DNA of 8,763 nt from Clostridiaceae bacterium. Its GTDB lineage: Bacteria > Bacillota > Clostridia > DSM-8532. The position numbers and the translations under genes were made by a program. The stretch spans positions 1 through 8,763 of the forward strand of contig JANYKF010000304.1 in the NCBI GenBank assembly GCA_025361665.1, given 5' to 3'. Below the pieces are notes generated by a model. That model did not search any database. It was not told the DNA's origin and saw only the letters and a program-made list of their open reading frames with translations. This document shows, piece by piece, positions 1 through 7,358 of the stretch (position 1 is the first letter of the stretch; each line of letters starts with the position of its first letter).

Positions 1-76
1 CAACCAGCAATATGTTTTCAAGGATCATTTTGAGGCATTGGCCAGATTATTTTGAACTCCTACCATGGTCAAACTG

Positions 77-238
77 TTATACATTTCCTGCTACTGCATA
101 AGTCCTGTCGCAAGTATACCAAAGAAAAGGCCCGCAGGCAATGTAGTGGCCTGAAGGCTCTTTGAACTCTTCGTCGTGGTCTTCATGGCGCTCTTCATGG
201 CGTGCTCGATAGCGTTCTTCCAACTCCATGACTTCCAT
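77..238 (-). CDS. Possible small protein, 53 aa, unknown function
   Basis: This short reading frame begins with ATG five bases after the stop codon of the lipoprotein gene and ends in TAA. It encodes 53 residues: a highly charged N-terminal half (Glu/Arg/His-rich, about residues 5-27, with repeated RHEE/RHED words) and an aromatic C-terminal half with two cysteines (C35 and C43, about GHYIACGPFLWYTCDR). An alternative ATG lies three codons in, at 229. No strong Shine-Dalgarno sequence is visible, so translation would probably depend on coupling to the upstream gene. I do not recognise a family. The same-strand position right behind a gene and the non-random composition argue for a real gene; the short length and weak ribosome binding site argue against. 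No terminator is visible downstream within the window. Confidence 0.35.
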   Translation of the reverse strand: MEVMELEERYRARHEERHEDHDEEFKEPSGHYIACGPFLWYTCDRTYAVAGNV

Positions 239-243
239 GTCAC

Positions 244-1434
244 TTACTTGTCGGCATTCGGGTTTGGCTGCTGCGGATTCGGGTTCACGGCCTGGTTCAT
301 CGGCCCCACTGGAAAGGGTCCTTGCCCGACAGGCTGAGGATACGGCTGGTGCTGCATTACCCGTTCCGCTTTGGCTGCCTTCCGTTTCCGGCTGCTTCTG
401 CGCACCAGGCTCCAGAGAATCAGGAAAACAATGGTCAGAATGAGCAGTGTGAACATGTTTCTGACAAACCAGACGGCGAAATCCTGAGATCCTTCCACAA
501 AACCGGTCCAGGCGGAATCGAAGGCCCGGCTGATTCTTTCGCCCAGTGTCTTGGGAACCGGTTTCACATCGGACACCTTCACGACTTCCGATATCTGGAG
601 GGAAATGCGGCTGTATTCCAGCAACCTGTCAAAATTCTTCAGCGAGTTTTCCATGCTTTCAATCTGATAGCGCAGCTCGGAAAGGCGTCCTTCAAGGGTG
701 ACGATTTCATCCAGCTTTCCCGCTTTCATGATCAACTCCAAAATGCGCGTTTCCTGTATCTTGAGATTGCGTACCCTGGTTTCCGTGTCGGCATACTGGT
801 CTGTGATATCCGTGCTGTTGGTCGCCTGGCTCACAACCGTGCCCAGTTTGGCAAGCCCGAACATCGCCTCGTCAAACTTTGCAGAAGGCACACGGATGGT
901 GATGGACGCCTTTCGCAGGGTACTGTCGTTGAGCCCTCCCCCCTGAATGGACTGTGCCTCGACAAAGCCGCCGATTATCCTGACCATTTCATACAAGCCG
1001 TTGACCGTATTCTCGAATGCCGCAGTTTCCATGTCGGCATTGCCATCCCGGATGAGTTTCCGTCCAAGGTCGCCGGGCGCCGAAGGAGGCTGGTTGATGT
1101 TGCCGGTTCCGCCGTTACCCTTGTCGGTCGTGGATGAAATGGATTCTGAATAGGCTGGCGCAACGGAACCACCATCGGCGGCACCTTTGCCCGCCTCGGC
1201 AGGCGGAACCGCGGCAACGGAGGAACCCGCCTTGTCATATACTGTCTGCGCGTAGGAGTCGTTTCGGACGGCTGGCGAGCCTGCAGACCCGCAGGAAGTC
1301 ATGCCAAACAGCAATGCCAGAAGCAGCAGGAGTCCCGCCACCTTGACAAGGCCTCGCGTGTTCCTGCCGGACTTGGCTTTTGTTTGCTCCTTGGGACGGG
1401 AAATGCAGGGATTTGCCCTCGAATGATCTCTCAT
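244..1434 (-). CDS. DUF4349-type membrane-anchored lipoprotein
   Basis: Predicted secreted or membrane protein of 396 aa. Residues 29-47 form a basic-then-hydrophobic signal segment ending in a lipobox-like MTSC with C48 as the likely lipidated cysteine. Residues 49-120 are a low-complexity Gly/Ser/Ala/Pro linker. Residues about 121-285 match my memory of the DUF4349 domain, with a charged, probably coiled-coil stretch at about 215-275. A transmembrane helix follows at about 327-345, then a basic stretch (RRSSRKRK) and a Pro/Gln/Asn-rich tail. This arrangement suggests an extracytoplasmic domain held by a C-terminal helix, possibly also by an N-terminal lipid. The family has no firmly known function. 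The frame stays open up to 1623, but the ATG at 1434 is preferred because AAGGGAGG lies six bases upstream and the signal segment then sits near the N-terminus. The gene is separated from ftsH by a terminator and has its own candidate promoter. Confidence 0.8.
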   Translation of the reverse strand: MRDHSRANPCISRPKEQTKAKSGRNTRGLVKVAGLLLLLALLFGMTSCGSAGSPAVRNDSYAQTVYDKAGSSVAAVPPAEAGKGAADGGSVAPAYSESISSTTDKGNGGTGNINQPPSAPGDLGRKLIRDGNADMETAAFENTVNGLYEMVRIIGGFVEAQSIQGGGLNDSTLRKASITIRVPSAKFDEAMFGLAKLGTVVSQATNSTDITDQYADTETRVRNLKIQETRILELIMKAGKLDEIVTLEGRLSELRYQIESMENSLKNFDRLLEYSRISLQISEVVKVSDVKPVPKTLGERISRAFDSAWTGFVEGSQDFAVWFVRNMFTLLILTIVFLILWSLVRRSSRKRKAAKAERVMQHQPYPQPVGQGPFPVGPMNQAVNPNPQQPNPNADK

Positions 1435-1440
1435 GGTATG

Positions 1441-1448
1441 CCTCCCTT
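1441..1448 (-). promoter_or_regulatory. Ribosome binding site deciding the lipoprotein start
   Basis: AAGGGAGG with a six-base spacer to the ATG at 1434. It rules out the longer frame running up through the 18-bp repeats, whose first codon would be a TTG without a binding site. Confidence 0.8.
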
Positions 1449-1492
1449 GGGTGAATTGGCGACCCGCATTGCTTCGCCGCAACCGAAAAAGT

Positions 1493-1600
1493 CCCTTTGA
1501 TTGGATGATTCCCTTTGATTGGATGATTCCCTTTGATTGGATGATTCTCTTTGATTGGATGATACCCTTTGATTGGATGATTCCCTTTGATTGGATGATA
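1493..1600 (-). repeat. 18-bp tandem repeat, six copies, in the lipoprotein leader
   Basis: Six head-to-tail copies of an 18-bp unit, AATCATCCAATCAAAGGG read on the minus strand. Four copies are identical; the copies at 1547-1564 and 1583-1600 read TATCAT instead of AATCAT, and 1547-1564 has one further change. A degenerate fragment continues at 1601. Most of the array would be transcribed as the 5' untranslated region of the lipoprotein gene, and its promoter-distal copy supplies the candidate -10 hexamer. The unit has no stop codon in any minus-strand frame, so the array could be read through as a six-residue repeat, but no good start precedes it. Confidence 0.95.
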
Positions 1601-1623
1601 CCCATTTGACGGTGAAAATTCAA
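1595..1623 (-). promoter_or_regulatory. Candidate sigma-A promoter for the lipoprotein gene
   Basis: TTGAAT (1618-1623) and TATCAT (1595-1600) are separated by exactly 17 bases. The -10 hexamer belongs to the first transcribed copy of the 18-bp repeat. Transcription would start near 1588 and give a leader of about 154 nt. The site lies just downstream of the ftsH terminator, where a promoter is expected. The match to consensus is moderate. Confidence 0.5.
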
Positions 1624-1635
1624 GGTTGGTTCATT

Positions 1636-1685
1636 ATGGAAGAAAAGAGGATTGAAACCCTTTCATCCGGGAATCAATCCTCTTT
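1636..1685 (-). terminator. Intrinsic terminator after ftsH
   Basis: On the minus strand a 12-bp perfect stem (AAAGAGGATTGA pairing with TCAATCCTCTTT; arms 1674-1685 and 1644-1655), with a CCC/GGG extension in the loop, runs into a U-rich tail (CTTTTCTTCC). It lies about 75 bases after the ftsH stop and likely ends the rpsR-to-ftsH transcription unit. The opposite strand has only a short T tract, so termination there would be weaker. Confidence 0.85.
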
Positions 1686-1730
1686 CCATCACTGGCCTGT
1701 TATTCATTCTGACACCGGGTCCTCTGCCTT

Positions 1731-1749
1731 TGCATACACTTTGTATGCA
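1731..1749 (-). other. Small hairpin just after the ftsH stop
   Basis: TGCATAC and GTATGCA form a 7-bp perfect stem with a five-base loop, 11 bases past the ftsH stop codon. There is no T tract, so it is not itself a terminator. It could stabilise or mark the message 3' end ahead of the true terminator. Confidence 0.5.
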
Positions 1750-1760
1750 CTTGCCGGCTG

Positions 1761-3614
1761 TCACACGGGCTGAACGACCATCGCGGTGAAACCGTTGTTG
1801 AAGACTTCTTCGAACTCGGAACCTTCCAGACGCTCTTTTTCCAGAAGCGCCATGGCGATGTCGTGGAGTTTTCCCATGTTGTCTCCGATGATCTGCTTCA
1901 CCCGCGCATAGCTGTTGTCGATGATTTTCTTCACTTCGGCATCGATCTTCGCCGACACGTCTTCGCTGTAGCTGTGCATGTGGCCGTAGCTCTTGCCCAG
2001 GAACACTTCATCGTCCTCATCGCTGAAGAACAGGTTTCCCAGCTCCTCGCTCATGCCATACTTGGTGATCATGCTCCGTGCGATGCTGTTGGCCTGTTTC
2101 AGGTCTCCGTACGCACCCGTGCTGATTTCACCGAGTACCATCTCTTCCGCAGCGCGGCCGCCCAATGCCACCACGATTCCCTCGAGCAGGTGCGAACGTG
2201 TCTGATACGAGATGTCTTCCTCCGGTTTGTGAACGGTGTAGCCGCCTGCCTTGCCGGAGGGGATGATGGAAACGCGATCCACCTTGTCGGTTGTGGAGGC
2301 GACGCGGATGGCCAGCGCGTGTCCGGCTTCGTGATAGGCCGTCAGCTTCTTTTCCTGCTCGTTCATCACACGGCTTTTCTTCTCCGGTCCAATCATCACC
2401 TTGAAGGTGGATTCCTTGATTTCATCCATGGAGATGGTCTTCTTGTTCCTGCGGGCGGCCATGATGGCCGATTCATTCAACAGGTTTTCGAGGTCCGCGC
2501 CCGTGAAGTAAGGCGTGATTTTCGCGATTTCCTTCAGGTCCACATCCAGGGAGAATGGTTTCCCCTTCGCATGCACGCGCAGAATGGCTTCGCGTCCCTT
2601 CACGTCCGGGTAGCCGACCGTGACGCGGCGATCGAAACGCCCCGGGCGCATCAGCGCCGGATCCAGGATGTCGGGGCGGTTGGTGGCCGCAAGGATGATG
2701 ACGCCCTCGTTCACACCGAACCCGTCCATCTCGACGAGCAGCTGGTTGAGGGTCTGCTCACGTTCATCGTGACCCCCGCCCATGCCCGCGCCGCGATGAC
2801 GGCCGACAGCGTCGATTTCATCGATGAACACGATACTCGGGGCATTTTTCTTGGCTGTTTCAAACAGGTCGCGCACACGGGACGCACCAACGCCCACGAA
2901 CATTTCCACGAAATCGGAACCGGAAATGGAGTAGAACGGAACACCTGCTTCGCCGGCAACTGCTTTGCCCAGGAGGGTTTTTCCCGTGCCGGGAGGTCCG
3001 ACGAGCAGCACGCCTTTCGGAATCCGCGCGCCGAGTTCCACGAACTTGCGGGGATCCTTCAGGAAATCGACAACTTCCTTAAGCTCCTCTTTTTCCTCGT
3101 CGGCCCCGGCCACATCATCGAACCGGACTTTCATCTTGCCATCTTCATTGGCAATGCGCGCCCGGCTTTTACCGAACGACATCACGCGGTTGCCGCCGCC
3201 TTGGGACTGCTGCATGAAAAACACCCAGATAAAGACGAAGACGCCTATCATGACAAGAAGGGAGACAATCTCGAGCCAGAACCATCCGGGAATCCCGGAC
3301 TCCTTCTCAATGTCGTAATTGCTGATAAGGCCCTTGTCTGCGGCGCCGATGAGATCCGCGAAAAAGACATCCTGCGAGAGGATGCGGACCTTGTACCGGA
3401 CATCCTTCTCATAGACGCCTTTGGTTTCCGTGAGAACCACATCGGCATCGGCGACCCGGACATAAACTGCCTTGACGTTCTTCCCCTGCAACTGCGCACG
3501 GAAATCGGAGTATTTCATGTCCGTGGAATTGCCGAAGTTGTTGAACATGGTCAATGCGAGCATCATCAATACGAAGATGATGATATAGAAACTAAGACCT
3601 TTCACACCTTTCAA
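1761..3614 (-). CDS. ftsH: ATP-dependent zinc metalloprotease FtsH
   Basis: Membrane-bound AAA+ protease that unfolds and degrades membrane and regulatory proteins; members work as hexamers. The 617 aa product has two transmembrane helices (about 8-24 and 112-134) flanking an extracytoplasmic domain of about 85 residues. The AAA+ module has Walker A GPPGTGKT (206-213), pore loop MFVGVG (238-243), Walker B IVFIDEID (261-268) and the second region of homology ending RPGRFDRR (323-330). The protease domain has the zinc motif HEAGH (428-432) and the probable third ligand D504 in GAYGDLKQA. Length and residues are complete, so it should be active. The start chosen is TTG at 3614, nine bases after CGGGAGG; the longer frame to 3692 also begins with TTG but has no binding site and adds a stretch absent from the family. 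It is the last gene of the tilS-hpt-ftsH run and is followed by a terminator. Confidence 0.97.
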   Translation of the reverse strand: MKGVKGLSFYIIIFVLMMLALTMFNNFGNSTDMKYSDFRAQLQGKNVKAVYVRVADADVVLTETKGVYEKDVRYKVRILSQDVFFADLIGAADKGLISNYDIEKESGIPGWFWLEIVSLLVMIGVFVFIWVFFMQQSQGGGNRVMSFGKSRARIANEDGKMKVRFDDVAGADEEKEELKEVVDFLKDPRKFVELGARIPKGVLLVGPPGTGKTLLGKAVAGEAGVPFYSISGSDFVEMFVGVGASRVRDLFETAKKNAPSIVFIDEIDAVGRHRGAGMGGGHDEREQTLNQLLVEMDGFGVNEGVIILAATNRPDILDPALMRPGRFDRRVTVGYPDVKGREAILRVHAKGKPFSLDVDLKEIAKITPYFTGADLENLLNESAIMAARRNKKTISMDEIKESTFKVMIGPEKKSRVMNEQEKKLTAYHEAGHALAIRVASTTDKVDRVSIIPSGKAGGYTVHKPEEDISYQTRSHLLEGIVVALGGRAAEEMVLGEISTGAYGDLKQANSIARSMITKYGMSEELGNLFFSDEDDEVFLGKSYGHMHSYSEDVSAKIDAEVKKIIDNSYARVKQIIGDNMGKLHDIAMALLEKERLEGSEFEEVFNNGFTAMVVQPV

Positions 3615-3623
3615 CTGAAACAA

Positions 3624-3630
3624 CCTCCCG
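3624..3630 (-). promoter_or_regulatory. Ribosome binding site deciding the ftsH TTG start
   Basis: CGGGAGG, nine bases before TTG at 3614. A second TTG at 3623 abuts the site and is too close to be used. The base of a long hairpin begins at the same position, so folding could mask this site. Confidence 0.7.
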
Positions 3631-3680
3631 CATCCGCTTCTCCATGAAAATGAAAATTCTGGAAAAGAAGCGGCTGATGC
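3630..3680 (-). other. Long imperfect hairpin in the hpt-ftsH spacer
   Basis: In the RNA sense, GATGC (3676-3680) pairs with GCATC (3630-3634), and after a short bulge AGAAGCG-type arms (3666-3673 with 3634-3641) form a 7-8 bp stem that can extend by two GG/CC pairs across an AA bulge. The loop is AT-rich. The structure ends exactly where the ftsH ribosome binding site starts. A regulatory role is inference. Confidence 0.5.
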
Positions 3681-3717
3681 ATTGATATCCAAAGCGTAGC
3701 ATAAAGGTCAGACAAAG

Positions 3718-4239
3718 TCAATCGTCACAAACGATACAAACATCCGGAAGATTCCGGTATTTTTCGGCATAATCCAGACCATAGCCCACCACAAAGGCAT
3801 CCGGTATGATGATGCCCTCATAATCCGGTTCCATGACGACCCGGCGGCGGCTGGGCTTGTCAAGGATGGTGCATACTTTGACCGAAGCGCACCCCTTGGC
3901 GGCAAACAGGTCCTTCAGATATTTGAGCGTCAACCCTGTATCAATCAAATCCTCGACAATCAGGATATGCTTGCCGGTGATGTCATAGTCGATGTCCTTG
4001 AGGATGCGCACGACCCCGGAGGAAACGGTTGCACTGCCGTAGCTCGAACATGAGATGAAGTCGAGGTTCACGTCGATCGTCATTTCCCGGGCCAGATCCG
4101 CCATGAACATGAATCCGCCCTTGAGCACGCAAACCATCAGCAGGTCCTTGTCCTTGTAGTCTTCGGAGATGCGGGCGGCCAGTTCCTTTGTCTTGCTGCG
4201 AATTTCGTCGCGTCCAATCATCACTTTCAATGTACTCAC
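3718..4239 (-). CDS. hpt: Hypoxanthine phosphoribosyltransferase
   Basis: Purine salvage enzyme that transfers the phosphoribosyl group of PRPP to hypoxanthine (and usually guanine), giving IMP or GMP in the cytoplasm. The 173 aa product shows the family signature: LKGG (39-42), flexible-loop SSYG (65-68), PRPP-binding ILIVEDLIDTGLT (92-104) with the acidic pair E96/D97, and the purine-contacting region around K128 and VGYGLDYAEKYRNLP (151-165). It is full length with no missing key residue. The start chosen is GTG at 4239, five bases after AAGGAGG. The GTG two codons earlier overlaps that binding site and is unlikely. Position between tilS and ftsH is the common Gram-positive arrangement, where Hpt and TilS may also interact functionally; that link comes from literature on Bacillus and is not visible here. 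Confidence 0.96.
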   Translation of the reverse strand: MSTLKVMIGRDEIRSKTKELAARISEDYKDKDLLMVCVLKGGFMFMADLAREMTIDVNLDFISCSSYGSATVSSGVVRILKDIDYDITGKHILIVEDLIDTGLTLKYLKDLFAAKGCASVKVCTILDKPSRRRVVMEPDYEGIIIPDAFVVGYGLDYAEKYRNLPDVCIVCDD

Positions 4240-4244
4240 GTCCA

Positions 4245-4251
4245 CCTCCTT
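4245..4251 (-). promoter_or_regulatory. Ribosome binding site deciding the hpt GTG start
   Basis: Perfect AAGGAGG, five bases before GTG at 4239. Its last G is the first base of the upstream in-frame GTG at 4245, which excludes that codon as the start. Confidence 0.8.
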
Positions 4252-4320
4252 GCGTCTGACCCCTGCTCAATTTCCGGGTTCAGGGTTCCATGTCATGACC
4301 GGTATCTGCAGTCTGGATGA

Positions 4321-4410
4321 ATCCCCTGAATCGACTATCCAAACCAGTCAATCCCCTGAATCGACAATCCAAATCAGTCAATCCTATGAATCGACAATCC
4401 AAACCAGTTC
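4321..4410 (-). repeat. 30-bp tandem repeat, three copies, spanning the tilS stop
   Basis: Three contiguous 30-bp units at 4321-4350, 4351-4380 and 4381-4410. The first two differ at two positions; the third differs from the second at five. The third unit encodes the last residues of TilS (ELVWIVDS) and its TAG stop; the equivalent positions in the other two copies read GGG, so those copies look like duplications of the gene's 3' end that now lie in the tilS-hpt spacer. I see no spacers between units and no dyad that would make this a CRISPR array. Confidence 0.95.
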
Positions 4411-6018
4411 ATGAAGGAATGCATCCTTCCCTGTTCCGCCCAGCTCCACCGATGTCCGATGGCCAATAACCCAAAGAATCTGCTTTCCTGACACCAGGAG
4501 GGGAATCTTTCCTCTTTCGTCACGAGGGATCTTCTTGTCGATGAACCACTCCTTGAGCTTCCGTGTGCCCGGTGCGTTCCAAGGCCGAATCACATCCCCG
4601 GGTCTTCGGTTTCTTAGGGTAATACCCGTTGAAGCACTGCTTGAATCAATCAGTTGGCCTCTTTCCGACTCTTTTCCCCGAAGATCGCACCCATAGGCCG
4701 TTCGTGCGTCTTCCAGTGAAATGAGCGAAATCCGGAGGGATCCTGCCGCTTCCGGCACAGGGACTCGTATGATTTCTCCGGGCACTTCGGGCCAGTCCAG
4801 CTTTACTTGCCAAAACATCTCCTGTTCCGCTGCATCGCCAGGGTCGCACAGCTTTGCCGATGGCACCACAGAGCACCACTCGCCGTCCAGTCGCGCTTCC
4901 ATGCTTCCGGGCAAAGAAAGGCGGCTTCCCGCGCGGCCGGTCCGGCATAATCCAAGAATGGCCTCCGCATGCACGGTTTCCAGATTGTTCCGACTCCCTG
5001 TAGCGCGTTCCCAGGCCAGAAAGACAACCCGCCGCGCCAATACTTCGGGCAGGCTGCACAATGCCGCTGCCTCGAACCGGGCACCGGCACCCGAGGACTG
5101 CTCGAACCGGACACCGGCACCCGAGGACTGCTCGAACCGGACACCGGCACCCGAGGAATGTTCGAACCGGGCACCGGCACCCGAGGACTGCTCGAACCGG
5201 GCACCGGCATTTGCAGATGATTCCTTTCCTGCACCATCCGCCGGTCCGCCGCATCCTCCGGTCAGGCCGGCCTTATCAGCTGCTTCCCGGGCCAGGACCG
5301 AAAGAAACGCCTGCTCCTGCTGCTGTATGGCGGCGAAACGAACCAGCGGACCAGTCGGATCCTGCCCGAGCTGCCCGCGCAGCAGGGGAATCCAGCGATG
5401 CCGCAAGGCATTCCGGCGATGCGCCTCATCCCGGTTGGAGGCATCTTCCCTCCATTCCCATCCGTTTTCGACCATGCAGGCACGCAGTTCCGAACCCGGA
5501 CAGGCGAGCATCGGCCGAAACAGGCCATCCCGGAAAACGTGCATGCCGCAGAGGCCTTCCGATGCCGCTCCCCGCAGCAGGTGCATCAGCACCGTCTCGG
5601 CCTGGTCATCCCTGTGGTGGGCAAGAACCAGCGCATCGGCGCCCAATTGCTCGGCAGTTTCCGACATGACCTTGTACCGAAGGCGTCTGGCCGCATCCTC
5701 GAGAGACAATTTTCCGCTGCCGGCCATGGCAGGTGCATCAACACGCGCGAAAAGAAAAGGGACGTTGAGCCGCCTGCACAAATCCGACACGAATTTCATG
5801 TCGGTATCCGCATCCTCTCCACGTATGCCGTGATGGACATGCATGGCGTGAAGGCGGAAACCGGTGACACAGGACAAACTTTCAAGCAAATGAAGCAGGC
5901 AGATGGAATCGGCCCCGCCAGACACGCCAAGCAACAGGCGGGACGGCCCATTGGGCCATTGGGCTGAAATCTGGTCCGCCAGGTGACGGGTCAGGCGATG
6001 CGTCGTTTCCATGAGCAC
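4384..6018 (-). CDS. tilS: tRNA(Ile)-lysidine synthase with a repeat insertion
   Basis: Essential enzyme that uses ATP and lysine to convert C34 of the minor tRNA(Ile) to lysidine, so the tRNA reads AUA and is charged with isoleucine. The N-terminal PP-loop ATPase domain is clear: SGGADS (33-38), HHGIRGEDAD (62-71), AHHRDDQAETVLMHLLRG (133-150) and EDASNRD (191-197). The C-terminal TilS domain includes RNRRPGDVIRPW (469-480) and KEWFIDKKIP (489-498). At 544 aa it is longer than typical members (about 430-470). The excess is largely a Gly/Ser/Ala-rich insert at about 250-318 containing five decapeptide repeats, in the helical region between the two domains. The start chosen is GTG at 6018, five bases after AGGGA and 8 bp after the dnaB stop; ATG at 6012 is the alternative. 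All visible catalytic motifs are intact. Confidence 0.94.
   Translation of the reverse strand: MLMETTHRLTRHLADQISAQWPNGPSRLLLGVSGGADSICLLHLLESLSCVTGFRLHAMHVHHGIRGEDADTDMKFVSDLCRRLNVPFLFARVDAPAMAGSGKLSLEDAARRLRYKVMSETAEQLGADALVLAHHRDDQAETVLMHLLRGAASEGLCGMHVFRDGLFRPMLACPGSELRACMVENGWEWREDASNRDEAHRRNALRHRWIPLLRGQLGQDPTGPLVRFAAIQQQEQAFLSVLAREAADKAGLTGGCGGPADGAGKESSANAGARFEQSSGAGARFEHSSGAGVRFEQSSGAGVRFEQSSGAGARFEAAALCSLPEVLARRVVFLAWERATGSRNNLETVHAEAILGLCRTGRAGSRLSLPGSMEARLDGEWCSVVPSAKLCDPGDAAEQEMFWQVKLDWPEVPGEIIRVPVPEAAGSLRISLISLEDARTAYGCDLRGKESERGQLIDSSSASTGITLRNRRPGDVIRPWNAPGTRKLKEWFIDKKIPRDERGKIPLLVSGKQILWVIGHRTSVELGGTGKDAFLHELVWIVDS
5071..5220 (-). repeat. 30-bp tandem repeat inside tilS, five copies
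   Basis: Five contiguous in-frame 30-bp units, the one at 5191-5220 (first in the reading direction) degenerate over its outer third. They encode near-identical decapeptides of the form SGAG(A/V)RFE(Q/H)S at about residues 269-318. The units differ by only one to three bases in the core, which points to recent expansion or ongoing homogenisation. Confidence 0.95.
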
Positions 6019-6026
6019 CCATATCC

Positions 6027-7358
6027 CTATTGCGTGAACTCAAGGTTTCCGAATTTCGTGTATTGTGGAATCCAAGCCAGTTCTATCGTACCTGTCGCAC
6101 CGTTTCTGTGTTTCGCCAGAATGACCTCGATCACGTTCTTCTTTTCCGAGTCTTCATGATAATAGTCATCCCGGTACAAAAACATGACAATGTCCGCATC
6201 CTGCTCGATGGCCCCGGATTCGCGCAGATCGGACAGGATGGGATGGTGATCCGTACGGGTTTCCGGCGCGCGTGACAGCTGGGACAGCGCGACGACCGGA
6301 ACATTCAGCTCTTTCGCCATGATTTTCAGCGCCCGTGAAATTTCGGATATTTCCTGCTGGCGGTTTTCATTTTTCTTTCTGCCTTCCATCAGCTGGATAT
6401 AGTCGATGACCACCATGCCCAGACCCTTTTCCATTTTCAGTTTTCTGCACTTGGACATCATTTCCATGACGTTCGAGCTGGCGTTGTCATCCAGGTAAAT
6501 GGGCGCTTTGGAGAGCGGACCCAGCGCGTGGGCGATTTTGGTCCAATCGTCCTCCATCAGCTTGCCGGTGCGCATTCTTTCCAGGTCCACCATCGCCTCG
6601 AGTGCGATGATGCGGTTGACCAGCTGGCCGCGCGACATTTCCAGGCTGAAGACGGCCACGGGAATCTTGGCCAGCGCCGCATGGACGACCACATTGAGAA
6701 TAAAGGAGGTTTTTCCCATGGAAGGACGGGCTGCGACCAGAATAAGGTCGGAACGCTGGAAACCCGCCGTTTTGCGATCCAGATCACGAAACCCGCTCGG
6801 GATGCCCGTCAGATCGCTCTTGTTCCGGTAAAGTTCCTCCAGCTGCGTGAATGCCTGATCCAGGGCATTGCTGAGCGGTTCCAGCCCGGAGCGGTTGAGG
6901 CCCAGCGAAATGTCAAAAATGGCTTTTTCTGCCATGGCCAGCACATCGTTGCCTTCCAGGCTGCCGGACAAACCGTGGCCCGCGATCTCCCCGGACACGG
7001 TGATGAGTTTCCGCAGCAGCGCCTTGTCCTCGATGATGCCCGAGTAGTAGCGGATGTTGGCGGTGGTCGGAACCGATGTGGCCAGGTTGGCGATATACTC
7101 GACATCCCCGACCCTTTCGAGCGTACCCCGGCGGGCTAGGATTTCCGCCACGGTCACCACATCTACCGGGAGACTGTCCTCAAACAGCGTCATGATGGCT
7201 TCGAAGATTTCCTGGTGCTTTTCCAGATAGAACGATTCCGGCTTCAGCCGCCCGCTGACCTCGGACAGTGCGTTCCGATCGATCAGCAAAGCCCCAAGCA
7301 CGGACTGCTCCGCCTCGAGGTTGTGCGGGGGAACTCGTTCCAACTGGCCGCTATCCAT
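6027..7358 (-). CDS. dnaB: Replicative DNA helicase DnaB
   Basis: Hexameric ring helicase that unwinds DNA at the replication fork using ATP (named DnaC in Bacillus). The 443 aa product has the N-terminal helical domain (about 8-110; begins [15 protein letters not shown]), a linker, and a RecA-fold domain with Walker A ARPSMGKT (210-217), Walker B MVVIDY with D319, SQLSRAPE (359-366), [15 protein letters not shown] (377-391) and the distal KHRNG (416-420) that carries the arginine finger. Length and motifs are canonical and there is no intein. Its ATG overlaps the last codons and stop of rplI by 8 bp, so it is probably translationally coupled; only a weak purine stretch precedes it. Confidence 0.97.
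   Translation of the reverse strand: MDSGQLERVPPHNLEAEQSVLGALLIDRNALSEVSGRLKPESFYLEKHQEIFEAIMTLFEDSLPVDVVTVAEILARRGTLERVGDVEYIANLATSVPTTANIRYYSGIIEDKALLRKLITVSGEIAGHGLSGSLEGNDVLAMAEKAIFDISLGLNRSGLEPLSNALDQAFTQLEELYRNKSDLTGIPSGFRDLDRKTAGFQRSDLILVAARPSMGKTSFILNVVVHAALAKIPVAVFSLEMSRGQLVNRIIALEAMVDLERMRTGKLMEDDWTKIAHALGPLSKAPIYLDDNASSNVMEMMSKCRKLKMEKGLGMVVIDYIQLMEGRKKNENRQQEISEISRALKIMAKELNVPVVALSQLSRAPETRTDHHPILSDLRESGAIEQDADIVMFLYRDDYYHEDSEKKNVIEVILAKHRNGATGTIELAWIPQYTKFGNLEFTQ

Noticed and set aside
2..55. Short plus-strand frame at the window edge ending FEALARLF then TGA, as the end of a convergent gene
   Set aside because: Only 17 codons are visible, with no recognisable motif, so it cannot be told from chance.
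20..83. 19-codon minus-strand frame starting at the end of the small ORF
   Set aside because: Too short and with no ribosome binding site or recognisable feature.
322..1137. 271-codon plus-strand frame opposite the lipoprotein gene
   Set aside because: No domain recognised, and the minus-strand frame has a ribosome binding site, signal segment and transmembrane helix.
1435..1623. N-terminal extension of the lipoprotein through six IIQSK(G/R) repeats
   Set aside because: The only upstream start is a TTG without a binding site that overlaps the -35 element. The internal ATG at 1434 has an excellent site and places the signal segment correctly.
1863..3647. 594-codon open frame on the plus strand opposite ftsH
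   Set aside because: It mirrors the strongly supported ftsH gene, has no recognisable domain, and is a codon-bias shadow.
4330..4383. Promoter for hpt using the TTGACT words in the 30-bp repeats
   Set aside because: No acceptable -10 hexamer lies 16-18 bases downstream of either TTGACT.
4321..4410. CRISPR-like array
   Set aside because: Units are contiguous with no spacers and one unit is the tilS coding end.
4721..5833. 370-codon plus-strand frame and other long frames opposite tilS
   Set aside because: They lie entirely across tilS, whose motifs are intact. Their repeats (such as RTGHRHPR) are only the antisense reading of the 30-bp array.
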